NCBI GenBank assembly: GCA_944358665.1
Contig: CALVRP010000017.1
Location: 1-14,071 of the forward strand
Length of the DNA stretch: 14,071 nt
Source of the DNA: an uncultured Bacilli bacterium
GTDB taxonomy: Bacteria > Bacillota_I > Bacilli_A > RF39 > UBA660
Direction: 5' to 3'
Of the stretch, positions 1 to 5,985 are shown one piece after another. A program made the translations under genes and the position numbers. The notes under the pieces are model-generated. The model was not told the DNA's origin. It ran no database searches and worked only from the letters and a program-made list of their open reading frames with translations. The number at the start of each line of letters is the position of its first letter. Positions within the stretch are counted from its first letter, which is position 1.

Positions 1-434
1 CTCAATCAATTATTGAATATATTCATAAGTATGTTAAAGCAAAAACCCTTTTTTCAACCCATTATCATGAACTTACTGATTTAGAAGATACTTTGAAGTC
101 TCTTCGTAACATTCATGTTAGTGCTTATGAAGAAGATGGTAAAATAACTTTTCTTCATAAAATAAAACCAGGTAGCGTTGATAAAAGTTACGGTATTCAC
201 GTTGCTCGTCTTGCTGGCCTGCCAGACTCTTTAATCAAAAGAGCTGACGAGATTTTAAAAGTTTATGAAAATAATGAAAAGAAAAGAGATGCACATATTC
301 AGGAAGCTTTACCTATAGATGATTTAATTCCAAGTAAATCAAAAGTAGAGGAAGAATTAGAAAAAATTGATCCACTTACAGTAACGCCAATGGAAGCTTT
401 AAATATTTTATATAATTTAAAAAACATTAAATAA
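1..434 (+). CDS. mutS: DNA mismatch repair protein MutS, C-terminal end (5' partial)
   Basis: The reading frame is open from base 3 to the stop at 432-434, so only the last ~143 residues are present. MutS is a homodimeric ATPase that recognises mismatches. The visible piece starts inside the ABC-type ATPase domain: the segment TLFSTHYHEL near the beginning is the conserved end of the MutS nucleotide-binding domain, including its H-loop histidine. It continues with SYGIHVARLAGLP, the family signature that follows the ATPase core. The tail (KIDPLTVTPMEALNILYNLK) matches the usual MutS C-terminal helix that ends in a leucine-rich 'P.eAL..L..LK' segment. The next gene is not mutL, unlike in B. 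subtilis. The window edge cuts the gene; nothing suggests that it is broken. Confidence 0.96.
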   Translation, partial: QSIIEYIHKYVKAKTLFSTHYHELTDLEDTLKSLRNIHVSAYEEDGKITFLHKIKPGSVDKSYGIHVARLAGLPDSLIKRADEILKVYENNEKKRDAHIQEALPIDDLIPSKSKVEEELEKIDPLTVTPMEALNILYNLKNIK

Positions 435-456
435 AGGACTAAGGAATTGGTCTTTT
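433..456 (+). terminator. Hairpin just after mutS, possible weak terminator
   Basis: AAAGGACTAA (433-442) pairs with TTGGTCTTTT (447-456) over ten pairs including two G-U pairs, with a GGAA loop. It overlaps the mutS stop codon. The only U-run is within the 3' arm, so it is probably weaker than the hairpin that follows. Confidence 0.4.
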
Positions 457-470
457 CACAGAGTATTGAC

Positions 471-503
471 AAACCACAGTTATTTAGTAACCGTGGTTTT
501 TAT
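471..503 (+). terminator. Rho-independent terminator of mutS
   Basis: AAACCACAGTTA (471-482) pairs with TAACCGTGGTTT (488-499) with one A/C mismatch, around a 5-nt loop. It is followed by a T-rich stretch. It separates mutS from the independently promoted AAA+ gene. Confidence 0.8.
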
Positions 504-520
504 TTGGAATAAATATAATA

Positions 521-549
521 TTGACTAAAAAAATAGCTTGTGTTATTAT
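521..549 (+). promoter_or_regulatory. Sigma-A promoter of the AAA+ gene, with an inverted repeat over the -10
   Basis: TTGACT (521-526), a 17-nt spacer and TATTAT (544-549). TG at 541-542 gives an extended -10. A perfect 8-bp inverted repeat, CTTGTGTT (537-544) and AACACAAG (551-558) with a 6-nt centre, covers the -10 region and could be an operator. A strong SD (run of G at 564-570) precedes the ATG at 577. Confidence 0.75.
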
Positions 550-576
550 AAACACAAGTTTTAGGGGGGGAATACT

Positions 577-2106
577 ATGAATAACGAACAAAAGAGTACG
601 TTTTCTTATGAGATAGATCAAATTATCTTATCTGCTAGTAAAATATATGAGAAAATAAAAGAAGTGTCTTTAAGTATGGCTGAAGAAACACCATATAATT
701 TACAAGATAAAAAATGTTTGTCCTTGTTTTTAGGTGTTTTGAAAGAAGATAATGATGCTCGTAATTTACTAAATGATTTTGATATTACTTATCAAAAGGT
801 TATCGATGCCCTTTCTTTAAATTTAAATGAAAGTAAAGAAGAAAAACAAGATTATACTAAAGAATTAGTAGAATTAGTTATACTAATTTCTGATAAAAAG
901 TCGCGTTATTATACTAGAGAAATTAGTCCGACAGATTTAACTAGTCGACTATTATTGCCTCATGAATGTTGCTCGTCTTTTTTTGAAGATGTAAGTGCAA
1001 AGTTAAAACTTGAAACATATAGTGATTTAATTAATTCTAAATTAGGTATTATGATAGAAAACAAATTGGAATTAGAAGAATACAATCATTTTGAAAAATT
1101 AAATAATCAAGAGAAAAAAAGAGTTTCTATAAAACCTGAACTTGGTTTTACCAAAAAAAAGAAATCGTTAGTTGATAATAATGGTATTTTAGAAGAACTT
1201 GGCGTTAATCCTTATAACGTTGATTTATCATATGGTAGGGATGAAGAAATTCGTAAATTAATGGTTTCTTTATTGATTCCTAATAAATCAGCCATCTTGA
1301 TTGGCGATGCTGGAGTTGGTAAAACTGCAATTGTTCAAGGGCTTGCTCATCGTATTGCTAAAGAAGATGTACCTGAAGTTTTTCTTAATAAAAAAATATA
1401 TTCTTTAAATGTGGCGGCTTTAGTTAGTGGTTGTAAATATGTAGGAATGTTTGAAGAAAGGTTAACAAAATTATTAGAAGAATTATCAGAAGATAAGGAT
1501 ATAATTTTATTTATCGATGAAATTCATGCGATTGTTGGAGCTGGAAAAGGCAGTAATGCTAGTAATGATATGGCCAATATTTTAAAACCATATTTAGATA
1601 GTGGAAAAATTACTGTTATTGGGGCTACAACAATTGAAGAATATGAAGATTACATTAAACCAAATACTGGCTTAAAAAGAAGATTTGAGGTTGTTAAAGT
1701 AAAAGAACCTGATAATGAAACATTAAAAGATATTTGTTTGAATGTTATTGATAAATTATGTTTGGAGATGGGAATGTTTTTCTTAGATGATGTATATATA
1801 CAAAATGAAGTTATTGAATGTCTTATAAACCTTACTGATAGCAAGCACCGGCATTATTTAGATAAAGTAAATAATCCAGATTTAATCGTTAGTTTACTTA
1901 CTAGAAGTTTTGCCTTAGCTAAATTTTATAATAAAGAAATAGTTGAAATATCTGATTTAATAGAAGCTATTGATGATAATGAAAGAATATATGAAGTTTC
2001 TAAAGCGAGAATAATTAATAGTTTACGTAAACTTAGTAATTCAGAGAAAAAAATAGCAAAAAAAATAAAAGGAGCAAGGATTATAGAGTTTCCAAGTAAA
2101 CATTAA
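577..2106 (+). CDS. Stand-alone ClpA/ClpB D1-type AAA+ ATPase
   Basis: This 509-residue protein has one AAA+ module of the ClpA/ClpB/ClpC first-ring (D1) type. Seen in the sequence: Walker A GDAGVGKT (243-250), pore-loop segment KYVGMFEERL (family form KYRGEFEERL), Walker B IILFIDEIHAIVGAG (from 309), sensor-1 TVIGATT (346-352), an arginine-finger region GLKRRFEVV (368-369), and a C-terminal helical lid ending near residue 490. All catalytic elements look intact. ClpA/B/C proteins normally exceed 750 residues and carry a second ring (D2); here the protein stops after the first lid, so there is no D2 and no ClpP-docking loop. The ~200-residue N-terminal region is helical and charged and is not an obvious Clp_N repeat. 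By family it should be an ATP-driven unfoldase or remodelling factor; the substrate is unknown. It has its own promoter and a terminator in front, so it appears monocistronic. Confidence 0.85.
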   Translation: MNNEQKSTFSYEIDQIILSASKIYEKIKEVSLSMAEETPYNLQDKKCLSLFLGVLKEDNDARNLLNDFDITYQKVIDALSLNLNESKEEKQDYTKELVELVILISDKKSRYYTREISPTDLTSRLLLPHECCSSFFEDVSAKLKLETYSDLINSKLGIMIENKLELEEYNHFEKLNNQEKKRVSIKPELGFTKKKKSLVDNNGILEELGVNPYNVDLSYGRDEEIRKLMVSLLIPNKSAILIGDAGVGKTAIVQGLAHRIAKEDVPEVFLNKKIYSLNVAALVSGCKYVGMFEERLTKLLEELSEDKDIILFIDEIHAIVGAGKGSNASNDMANILKPYLDSGKITVIGATTIEEYEDYIKPNTGLKRRFEVVKVKEPDNETLKDICLNVIDKLCLEMGMFFLDDVYIQNEVIECLINLTDSKHRHYLDKVNNPDLIVSLLTRSFALAKFYNKEIVEISDLIEAIDDNERIYEVSKARIINSLRKLSNSEKKIAKKIKGARIIEFPSKH

Positions 2107-2163
2107 TTTTTTTATTTGTTCTAAACCCGAATTATTTAGAGTAGATTATAATAGGGTGATAAT

Positions 2164-2721
2164 ATGGCAAAGAAGAAAAAAGAACATAAAAATAAATTTC
2201 TGAAATATTTAAATCGTTTTTTGTTGTTAATTGTAATTTGTTTAATAAGTTTAATAGTTTTAAAATCAAATCCATCATTACAAGAAAAAGTATATAAAAC
2301 AGTTTTTCAAAATAATTTCAGTTTTGCCAAAATAAATGATTTATATGAAAAATATTTTGGTTCATCTTTGCCCTTTGTAAAAGAGGAGGAGGAACAATTA
2401 GTTAGTGCGACAACTTTAGAGTATCAAAAAGATGAAAAATACAAAGATGGTGTTAAATTAACTTTAGATAGTGATTATCTTATTCCGGCAACATCTAGTG
2501 GTCTTATTGTCTTTGCTGGCGAAAAAGAGGGTTATGGCAATACTATTATTTTGCAAAGGCCAGATAACGTCGAAATTTGGTATAGTAATTTAGATACTAC
2601 TAGTGTTAGTTTATATGATTATGTAAAAGCTGGGGCGACAATCGGAGCAGCTAAAGACAATACTTTATATATGGTATTTACTAAAGATGGAGAATATTTA
2701 GATTATAAAGAATATATTTAA
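2164..2721 (+). CDS. spoIVFA: SpoIVFA-like membrane protein with degenerate LytM domain
   Basis: 185 residues: a lysine-rich cytoplasmic N-terminus, one membrane segment (about 18-35), an acidic linker, and a C-terminal LytM/M23-like fold (about 100-185) with the landmarks IPATSSGLIVFAG and GYGNTIIL. The zinc ligands of active M23 peptidases are missing: the 'YaHL' position reads WYSNL (139-143) and the 'HLHF' position reads LYMVF (168-172). A membrane-anchored, inactive LytM protein directly before an M50 protease and rplU is the arrangement of B. subtilis spoIVFA-spoIVFB. There SpoIVFA anchors and inhibits the sigma-K processing protease in the outer forespore membrane. The protein is shorter than the B. 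subtilis homologue (about 264 residues). The SD AGGGTG (2153-2158) sits 5 nt before the ATG. The name rests mainly on domain and synteny; sequence similarity alone is weak. Confidence 0.8.
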   Translation: MAKKKKEHKNKFLKYLNRFLLLIVICLISLIVLKSNPSLQEKVYKTVFQNNFSFAKINDLYEKYFGSSLPFVKEEEEQLVSATTLEYQKDEKYKDGVKLTLDSDYLIPATSSGLIVFAGEKEGYGNTIILQRPDNVEIWYSNLDTTSVSLYDYVKAGATIGAAKDNTLYMVFTKDGEYLDYKEYI

Positions 2722-3445
2722 AATTCATCCTTTTTATTATATTGCCGCATTTATAAGTGCTATTACAGGTCATTTTAAGGGCTTTATATTATTTACTTTA
2801 ATTATTTTAATTCATGAACTTGGCCATATCTTAGCGGCCATATTTTATAAATGGAATATTGAAAAAGTCATGTTACTTCCTTTTGGGGCCTTAACCCTTT
2901 TTCATGAAAAAATTAATAGACCACTTAAAGAAGAATTTATCATTCTTATTATGGGGCCTATTTTCCAGCTTATTGGCACTTATTTTTTATATATTTTTTA
3001 TGGCCAGGTAGCTTTAGAATATAGTTTAGTAATTTTAGGCTTTAATTTATTGCCAATTTTTCCTTTAGATGGGTCACGCCTTGTTAATATTATTTTAAAT
3101 AAAATTACAAATTTTAAAACTAGCCATCTTTTGGGTATATATATATCAGTGTTTACTCTTGTAATTTTAATAATTAAAGTAAAAATCAGCTTGCTATTTG
3201 TTTTAATTATTATTTTTATCTCTTTAAAAGTTTATCATGAATATAAGAATCATAATAATTTATTTAATTTATTTTTATTAGAAAGGTATAATCATCATAT
3301 AAAGTTTAAAAAAAGAAAAGTAATAAAAGGTGAAAATCTCAAAAAAATGAAAAGAGATTATAAACATCTTTTTTATAAAAATAATAAATATATTACCGAA
3401 AGAGAAGCTTTGAAAAAAAGATTTGACTTTAAAGATAGAATGTGA
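2702..3445 (+). CDS. spoIVFB: SpoIVFB-like intramembrane metalloprotease (M50), probable ATT start
   Basis: A site-2-type zinc protease; in B. subtilis SpoIVFB cleaves pro-sigma-K during sporulation. Read from 2702 (247 residues), the zinc motif HELGH falls at 38-42 and the third ligand aspartate at D123 in LLPIFPLDGSR. The segments FKIHPFYY, ITGHFKG, LLPFGALTLF and NRPLKEEF closely match B. subtilis SpoIVFB as I recall it. Several hydrophobic spans run through about residue 180. The first in-frame ATG (2870) lies after the HELGH motif, so starting there would delete the active site. The frame is open only from 2702 (TAG at 2699-2701) and holds only ATT/ATA/ATC-type candidates. ATT 2702 has GGAGA (2689-2693) 8 nt upstream, inside spoIVFA, which suggests translational coupling with a 20-nt overlap. 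The C-terminal CBS-like region is shorter than in B. subtilis (about 288 residues). Confidence 0.88.
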   Translation: MIKNIFKIHPFYYIAAFISAITGHFKGFILFTLIILIHELGHILAAIFYKWNIEKVMLLPFGALTLFHEKINRPLKEEFIILIMGPIFQLIGTYFLYIFYGQVALEYSLVILGFNLLPIFPLDGSRLVNIILNKITNFKTSHLLGIYISVFTLVILIIKVKISLLFVLIIIFISLKVYHEYKNHNNLFNLFLLERYNHHIKFKKRKVIKGENLKKMKRDYKHLFYKNNKYITEREALKKRFDFKDRM

Positions 3446-3451
3446 TAAAAT
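3423..3451 (+). promoter_or_regulatory. Extended -10 promoter of the rplU operon
   Basis: TTGACT (3423-3428), a 17-nt spacer and TAAAAT (3446-3451). TG at 3443-3444 gives an extended -10. The promoter lies across the last codons and the TGA stop of spoIVFB and places the transcript start near 3458, just before the L21 leader. Confidence 0.75.
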
Positions 3452-3457
3452 CATTAA

Positions 3458-3547
3458 TTGTGTAGAGCCTCACTCTACAACCGCACAAAAAAGGTTTTAA
3501 AAGTTTAAATACTACCTTAATGGCGAGTCTTAGATTTAAAAGGAGGT
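3458..3547 (+). ncRNA. Ribosomal protein L21 leader
   Basis: The 5' UTR of rplU contains a perfect 7-bp hairpin, TGTAGAG (3461-3467) and CTCTACA (3473-3479). It continues with AACCGCACAA and later GGCGAGTC, which are the landmarks I recall for the Firmicutes L21 leader family (Rfam RF00559). It ends at the SD AGGAGG (3541-3546). The family is thought to bind a ribosomal product for feedback control. Boundaries are approximate. Confidence 0.78.
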
Positions 3548-3553
3548 ATGAAA

Positions 3554-3853
3554 ATGAAGGCAGTTATCGAAACTGGCGGAAAACAATACTATGTTGAAGA
3601 GGGTACTGTTTTATATATTGAAAAATTAGATGCCGGTGAAGGAAAAACTATTAATTTTGACAAAGTATTAATGGTTGGTGGCAAAAGCGGAATGCCTTAT
3701 GTTGAAGGAGCTAAAGTAGAGGGAAAAGTTCTTAAACATGGTAAGGCTAAAAAAATAACCGTATTTAAATATCGTGCTAAAAAGAAATATCGTCGTACGC
3801 AAGGTCATCGTCAACCTTATACAAAAGTTGAAATTACTAAAGTTAGTGCTTAG
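3554..3853 (+). CDS. rplU: 50S ribosomal protein L21
   Basis: A 99-residue protein of the large ribosomal subunit that binds 23S rRNA. It shows the family N-terminus MKAVIETGGKQYYVEEG, the central AKKITVFKYRAKKKYRR, and the near-invariant GHRQPYTKVEI close to the end. There is also an ATG two codons upstream (3548), but it lies only 1 nt after the SD AGGAGG (3541-3546). ATG 3554 has the normal 7-nt spacing and gives the standard family start, so it is preferred. This is the first gene of the rplU-prp-rpmA operon, behind the L21 leader. Confidence 0.97.
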   Translation: MKAVIETGGKQYYVEEGTVLYIEKLDAGEGKTINFDKVLMVGGKSGMPYVEGAKVEGKVLKHGKAKKITVFKYRAKKKYRRTQGHRQPYTKVEITKVSA

Positions 3854-3856
3854 ATT

Positions 3857-4153
3857 ATGATAAAAATAAAAATAAATAAAAATCAGATTAAAATAAGTGG
3901 TCATGCGATGTATGATGATTATGGCAAAGATATTGTTTGTGCGTCTGTAAGCAGTATTGTTATAACAAGCATTAATGCTGCTTTAAGGTTAAATAAAGAA
4001 GCACTTAATTATAAAGAATCGGATGGATTATTAATAATAGATATATTAAGTCATGATAAAATCACAGACACTATTATTTTAAATATGATAGAGCTTTTAA
4101 AAGAACTAAAAAGCCAATATAAAAATAATATTGAAATAAATGAGGAGGTGTAA
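3857..4153 (+). CDS. prp: Ribosomal-processing cysteine protease Prp (YsxB family)
   Basis: 98 residues between rplU and rpmA, the conserved position of ysxB/prp. Prp removes the N-terminal extension of ribosomal protein L27 in Firmicutes and relatives. The catalytic pair is visible: H16 in the ISGHA motif and C28 in DIVCASVS. The spacing of 12 residues is the same as in the S. aureus enzyme (H22/C34). The length is slightly below the usual ~105. It starts 3 nt after the rplU stop with no strong SD of its own (only GTTAGTG upstream), so it is probably translated by coupling to rplU. The neighbouring L27 carries the expected cleavable extension. Confidence 0.94.
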   Translation: MIKIKINKNQIKISGHAMYDDYGKDIVCASVSSIVITSINAALRLNKEALNYKESDGLLIIDILSHDKITDTIILNMIELLKELKSQYKNNIEINEEV

Positions 4154-4156
4154 CTC

Positions 4157-4438
4157 ATGTTACTTAAATTAAACATACAACTTTTTGCTCATAAAAAAGG
4201 ACAAGGTTCAACTAAAAATGGCCGTGATTCTGAGTCAAAAAGATTAGGTGCCAAAGCTGCTGATGGCGAAAGAGTCAGCGGAGGAAGTATCTTATACCGT
4301 CAAAGAGGAACTAGAATTTATCCAGGCGTTAACGTAGGGATTGGAAAAGATGATACTTTATTTGCTAAAATAGCTGGTATTGTTAAATTCGAACGTGTTG
4401 GCCGTGATAAAAAGCAAGTTAGTGTATATCCAGAATAG
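4157..4438 (+). CDS. rpmA: 50S ribosomal protein L27 with Prp-cleavable N-terminal extension
   Basis: 93 residues of a large-subunit protein whose N-terminus reaches the peptidyl-transferase centre. The body shows KKGQGSTKNGRDSESKRLG and YRQRGTRIYPG, both family signatures. The first ten residues, MLLKLNIQLF, are the Firmicutes-type extension; Prp cuts after F10 so that mature L27 begins AHKKG. The start is clear: an AGGAGGTG SD (4143-4150) overlaps the end of prp, 6 nt before the ATG. It is the last gene of the operon. In B. subtilis obg follows rpmA, but here two terminators follow. Confidence 0.97.
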   Translation: MLLKLNIQLFAHKKGQGSTKNGRDSESKRLGAKAADGERVSGGSILYRQRGTRIYPGVNVGIGKDDTLFAKIAGIVKFERVGRDKKQVSVYPE

Positions 4439-4453
4439 ATCACTAACTTTTTT
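4416..4453 (+). terminator. Terminator of the rplU operon, stem inside rpmA
   Basis: AAGTTAGTG (4416-4424) pairs perfectly with CACTAACTT (4441-4449), followed by T residues to 4453. The 5' arm lies within the last rpmA codons and the loop is 16 nt. Confidence 0.72.
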
Positions 4454-4460
4454 ATTATAA

Positions 4461-4490
4461 AATCCTTATGAAAATTCATAAGGATTATTT
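4461..4490. terminator. Bidirectional terminator between rpmA and the DUF192 gene
   Basis: AATCCTTATGA (4461-4471) pairs perfectly with TCATAAGGATT (4476-4486), with a 4-nt loop. T-rich sequence follows on the plus strand and A-rich sequence precedes it, so it can work in both directions. It overlaps the stop codon of the convergent DUF192 gene. Confidence 0.8.
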
Positions 4491-4772
4491 TAATTTATCA
4501 CCAATTTTAAAGTTTATTACATTAATAGGAAATTCATATGTATAATAAACATTTTTCTTTGGCATGATAATTTTCCATGGTTTTACATTGTACCAAATAT
4601 GTAAAATATTTCCATTTTTATCAGTAGCTATTATGTCAATAGGTTCTTTCATAAAAAAAGTATGAATACCATTACACCTTATTTTAATAGCATAATTGAT
4701 ATTTTGTGTGCCCATTAAGCCTTTAAAATTTTGCCAAAAGCCATGCATTTCTCTAATTTCAATATTTTTCAT
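4485..4772 (-). CDS. DUF192 family protein
   Basis: 95 residues. Family landmarks are visible in order: FKGLMG (17-22), the core NGIHTFFMKEPIDIIATD (around 34-51), a KNGNIL turn, VKPWKI, and the closing IGDKL. DUF192 proteins are small beta-rich domains of unknown function; many are secreted, but this one has no signal peptide. Most family members have a Cys or Ser before the IHT motif; here it is CNGIHT. It is convergent to the rplU operon and divergent from the Flp-type pilin gene. The SD AAGGTGG (minus strand, 4777-4783) lies 4 nt before the start. A minus-strand extended -10 (TGTTATAGT, 4790-4798) puts the transcript start almost at the SD, giving a very short leader. Confidence 0.85.
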   Translation of the reverse strand: MKNIEIREMHGFWQNFKGLMGTQNINYAIKIRCNGIHTFFMKEPIDIIATDKNGNILHIWYNVKPWKIIMPKKNVYYTYEFPINVINFKIGDKLK

Positions 4773-4789
4773 AAGACCACCTTATTCAT

Positions 4790-4798
4790 ACTATAACA
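4790..4798 (-). promoter_or_regulatory. Extended -10 promoter of the DUF192 gene
   Basis: Read on the minus strand: TGT followed by TATAGT (4790-4795). No convincing -35 is seen 17 nt upstream, as is common for extended -10 promoters. Confidence 0.45.
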
Positions 4799-4827
4799 CA
4801 AAACTTGCTTGATTGTATATATTGCAC

Positions 4828-4856
4828 TTGCTTTTTGTTTAAAAATAATTTATAAT
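4828..4856 (+). promoter_or_regulatory. Promoter of the Flp-type pilin gene
   Basis: TTGCTT (4828-4833), a 17-nt spacer and a perfect TATAAT (4851-4856). The octamer ACTTGCTT occurs twice as a direct repeat, at 4803-4810 and 4826-4833, the second copy covering the -35. This may be a regulatory repeat or chance. Confidence 0.7.
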
Positions 4857-4890
4857 GATATTAGATTATAGGTGGTTTTAGGAGGATAAC

Positions 4891-5085
4891 ATGAATAAAT
4901 TGAATAATAGAGGGCAAGCATTGGTAGAATATTTACTTATTATTGCAGTTATCAGCGTTATTGTAGTAAGTGTTGTAAAATTATTTGGAGGTTATTTACA
5001 AGATTCAATGACCAAGTCTTCTTGCGCTCTAATTGACAAAGAATATGTTGAGGGGGATAAACCAGGCGAAGGTTATTGTAAATAA
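4891..5085 (+). CDS. Flp/type IVb-like prepilin
   Basis: 64 residues: a short charged leader (1-8) ending in RG, then GQALVEYLL followed by an uninterrupted hydrophobic stretch (about 15-35). G8-QALV-E13-Y14 fits the GXXXXEY processing motif of Flp (Tad, type IVb) prepilins, so a prepilin peptidase would cut after G8 and leave Glu at +5. The small C-terminal part has two cysteines, C45 and C63, that could form a disulfide loop. There is a strong SD AGGAGG (4880-4885) and a consensus promoter just upstream. No Tad ATPase, TadB/C or prepilin peptidase gene is in the window. It could form a short fibre or act as a secreted pilin-like subunit; the class call is firm, the role is not. Confidence 0.82.
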   Translation: MNKLNNRGQALVEYLLIIAVISVIVVSVVKLFGGYLQDSMTKSSCALIDKEYVEGDKPGEGYCK

Positions 5086-5122
5086 TAGTTTTTTCAGGGA
5101 AATCATAATATAGGAGGCGTTT

Positions 5123-5518
5123 ATGAGTATTTTAAAAAGAGAAAACTGGTGGGCTTGGCTTTTACTAGGAATTGGAACAACAGGTATTTCTGTTTTTTTC
5201 TTAGGAGCTTTATTAGAAGTTTATAATAAGAATGCCTGGTATGCTAAGTGGTATTATTGGGCTTTAGGGATTATTTTGTTTTTCTTCCCAGCTATGGTAA
5301 TGTTCTTTATCTTTTATATGCAAACCTTAACTAATGTTTGTAAAAAACTAGAGGTTCCCGGTAGTGAAATTTATGCTTATCCATATGCATGGATTTTATG
5401 TTTTATTATTCCGATTATTGGTTGGATAATGTTTATTGTTTTGTTTATTTATGTTAATATTTGGTATTTAGTAAAATTGCACCAAGGAAGCGGAGAAAAG
5501 TGGATTAAAACAAATTAA
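5123..5518 (+). CDS. Small integral membrane protein, three predicted spans
   Basis: I do not recognise a family. The 131 residues form three hydrophobic segments (about 10-34, 44-68 and 87-115) with a polar loop (70-86) and a short basic tail. The protein is unusually rich in aromatic residues: ten tryptophans, all TGG, and many tyrosines, several close to the ends of the spans where they would sit at the membrane interface. The SD AGGAGG (5112-5117) is 5 nt before the ATG. It begins 37 nt after the Flp-type pilin stop with no terminator between, so the two are probably co-transcribed. It could be a pilus accessory protein, but that is only a guess from position. Confidence 0.75.
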   Translation: MSILKRENWWAWLLLGIGTTGISVFFLGALLEVYNKNAWYAKWYYWALGIILFFFPAMVMFFIFYMQTLTNVCKKLEVPGSEIYAYPYAWILCFIIPIIGWIMFIVLFIYVNIWYLVKLHQGSGEKWIKTN

Positions 5519-5525
5519 TAAATTT

Positions 5526-5554
5526 AAAGAAAATAGTAATTCTTTTCTTTTTTT
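5526..5554 (+). terminator. Weak A/T-only terminator before nusB
   Basis: AAAGAAAA (5526-5533) pairs with TTTTCTTT (5543-5550) over 8 bp with a 9-nt loop, followed by TTTT. The stem is AT-rich, so termination is probably partial. Confidence 0.4.
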
Positions 5555-5555
5555 A

Positions 5556-5564
5556 TGGTATAAT
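5556..5564 (+). promoter_or_regulatory. Extended -10 promoter of nusB
   Basis: TGG then a perfect TATAAT (5559-5564). No clear -35 is visible. The transcript would start about 10 nt before the nusB ATG (5582), within or at the SD. Confidence 0.5.
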
Positions 5565-5581
5565 TGAAAAAGGTGATAGAG

Positions 5582-5977
5582 ATGCAAAATAGAAGTGAGC
5601 TTAGAAAACAATGTATGACCATTTTATATCAAATTGATATATACGAAAAAGGTGATATTCCTTATGAATTAAATGAAGTAATAAAAGAGGTGTCTTTAGT
5701 TGAAAATGAATTTGTTAAAGATATTGTTTACGGAGTAATAACTTATAAAGAAGAAATAGATAAAATAGCCAATAAATACTTAGATGGTTGGAATATTAAC
5801 CGTCTTGGTAATACTGATAAAGCTATTCTTAGAATTGGTATATTTGAACTTTTATATACAGATACACCGGATGTTGTTGCTATTAATGAGGCGGTGGAAC
5901 TTGCTAAATTATATAGTGATGACAGTGTTAGAAAAATGATTAACGGGGTTTTAGATAAAATATATCATAATAAGTAG
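5582..5977 (+). CDS. nusB: Transcription antitermination factor NusB
   Basis: 131 residues, all helical, the usual NusB size. NusB binds NusE/S10 and boxA RNA in rRNA antitermination complexes. Family signatures are clear in the C-terminal half: NRLGNTDKAILRIGIFELLY, then PDVVAINEAVELAKLYS and the closing INGVLDKI. An in-frame TTG exists at 5564 but overlaps the probable -10 element; ATG 5582 has the SD AGGTG (5571-5575) at a 6-nt spacing and is preferred. It is followed 8 nt later by xseA. In B. subtilis folD lies between them; it is absent here. Confidence 0.95.
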   Translation: MQNRSELRKQCMTILYQIDIYEKGDIPYELNEVIKEVSLVENEFVKDIVYGVITYKEEIDKIANKYLDGWNINRLGNTDKAILRIGIFELLYTDTPDVVAINEAVELAKLYSDDSVRKMINGVLDKIYHNK

Positions 5978-5985
5978 GTGAAATC

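Noticed and set aside
466..494. TTGACA as a -35 inside the mutS terminator region
   Set aside because: No -10-like hexamer lies 16-18 nt downstream; the sequence there (AACCGT) is part of the terminator stem.
521..560. CtsR or CIRCE operator at the AAA+ gene
   Set aside because: The TTGACT hexamer is a plain -35 and there is no tandem GGTCAAA pattern; the inverted repeat does not match CIRCE.
2147..2152. Perfect TATAAT before spoIVFA as its -10
   Set aside because: It directly abuts the SD and lies 11 nt before the ATG, so the SD would fall outside the transcript; no -35 is visible. The real promoter of this gene is not clear to me.
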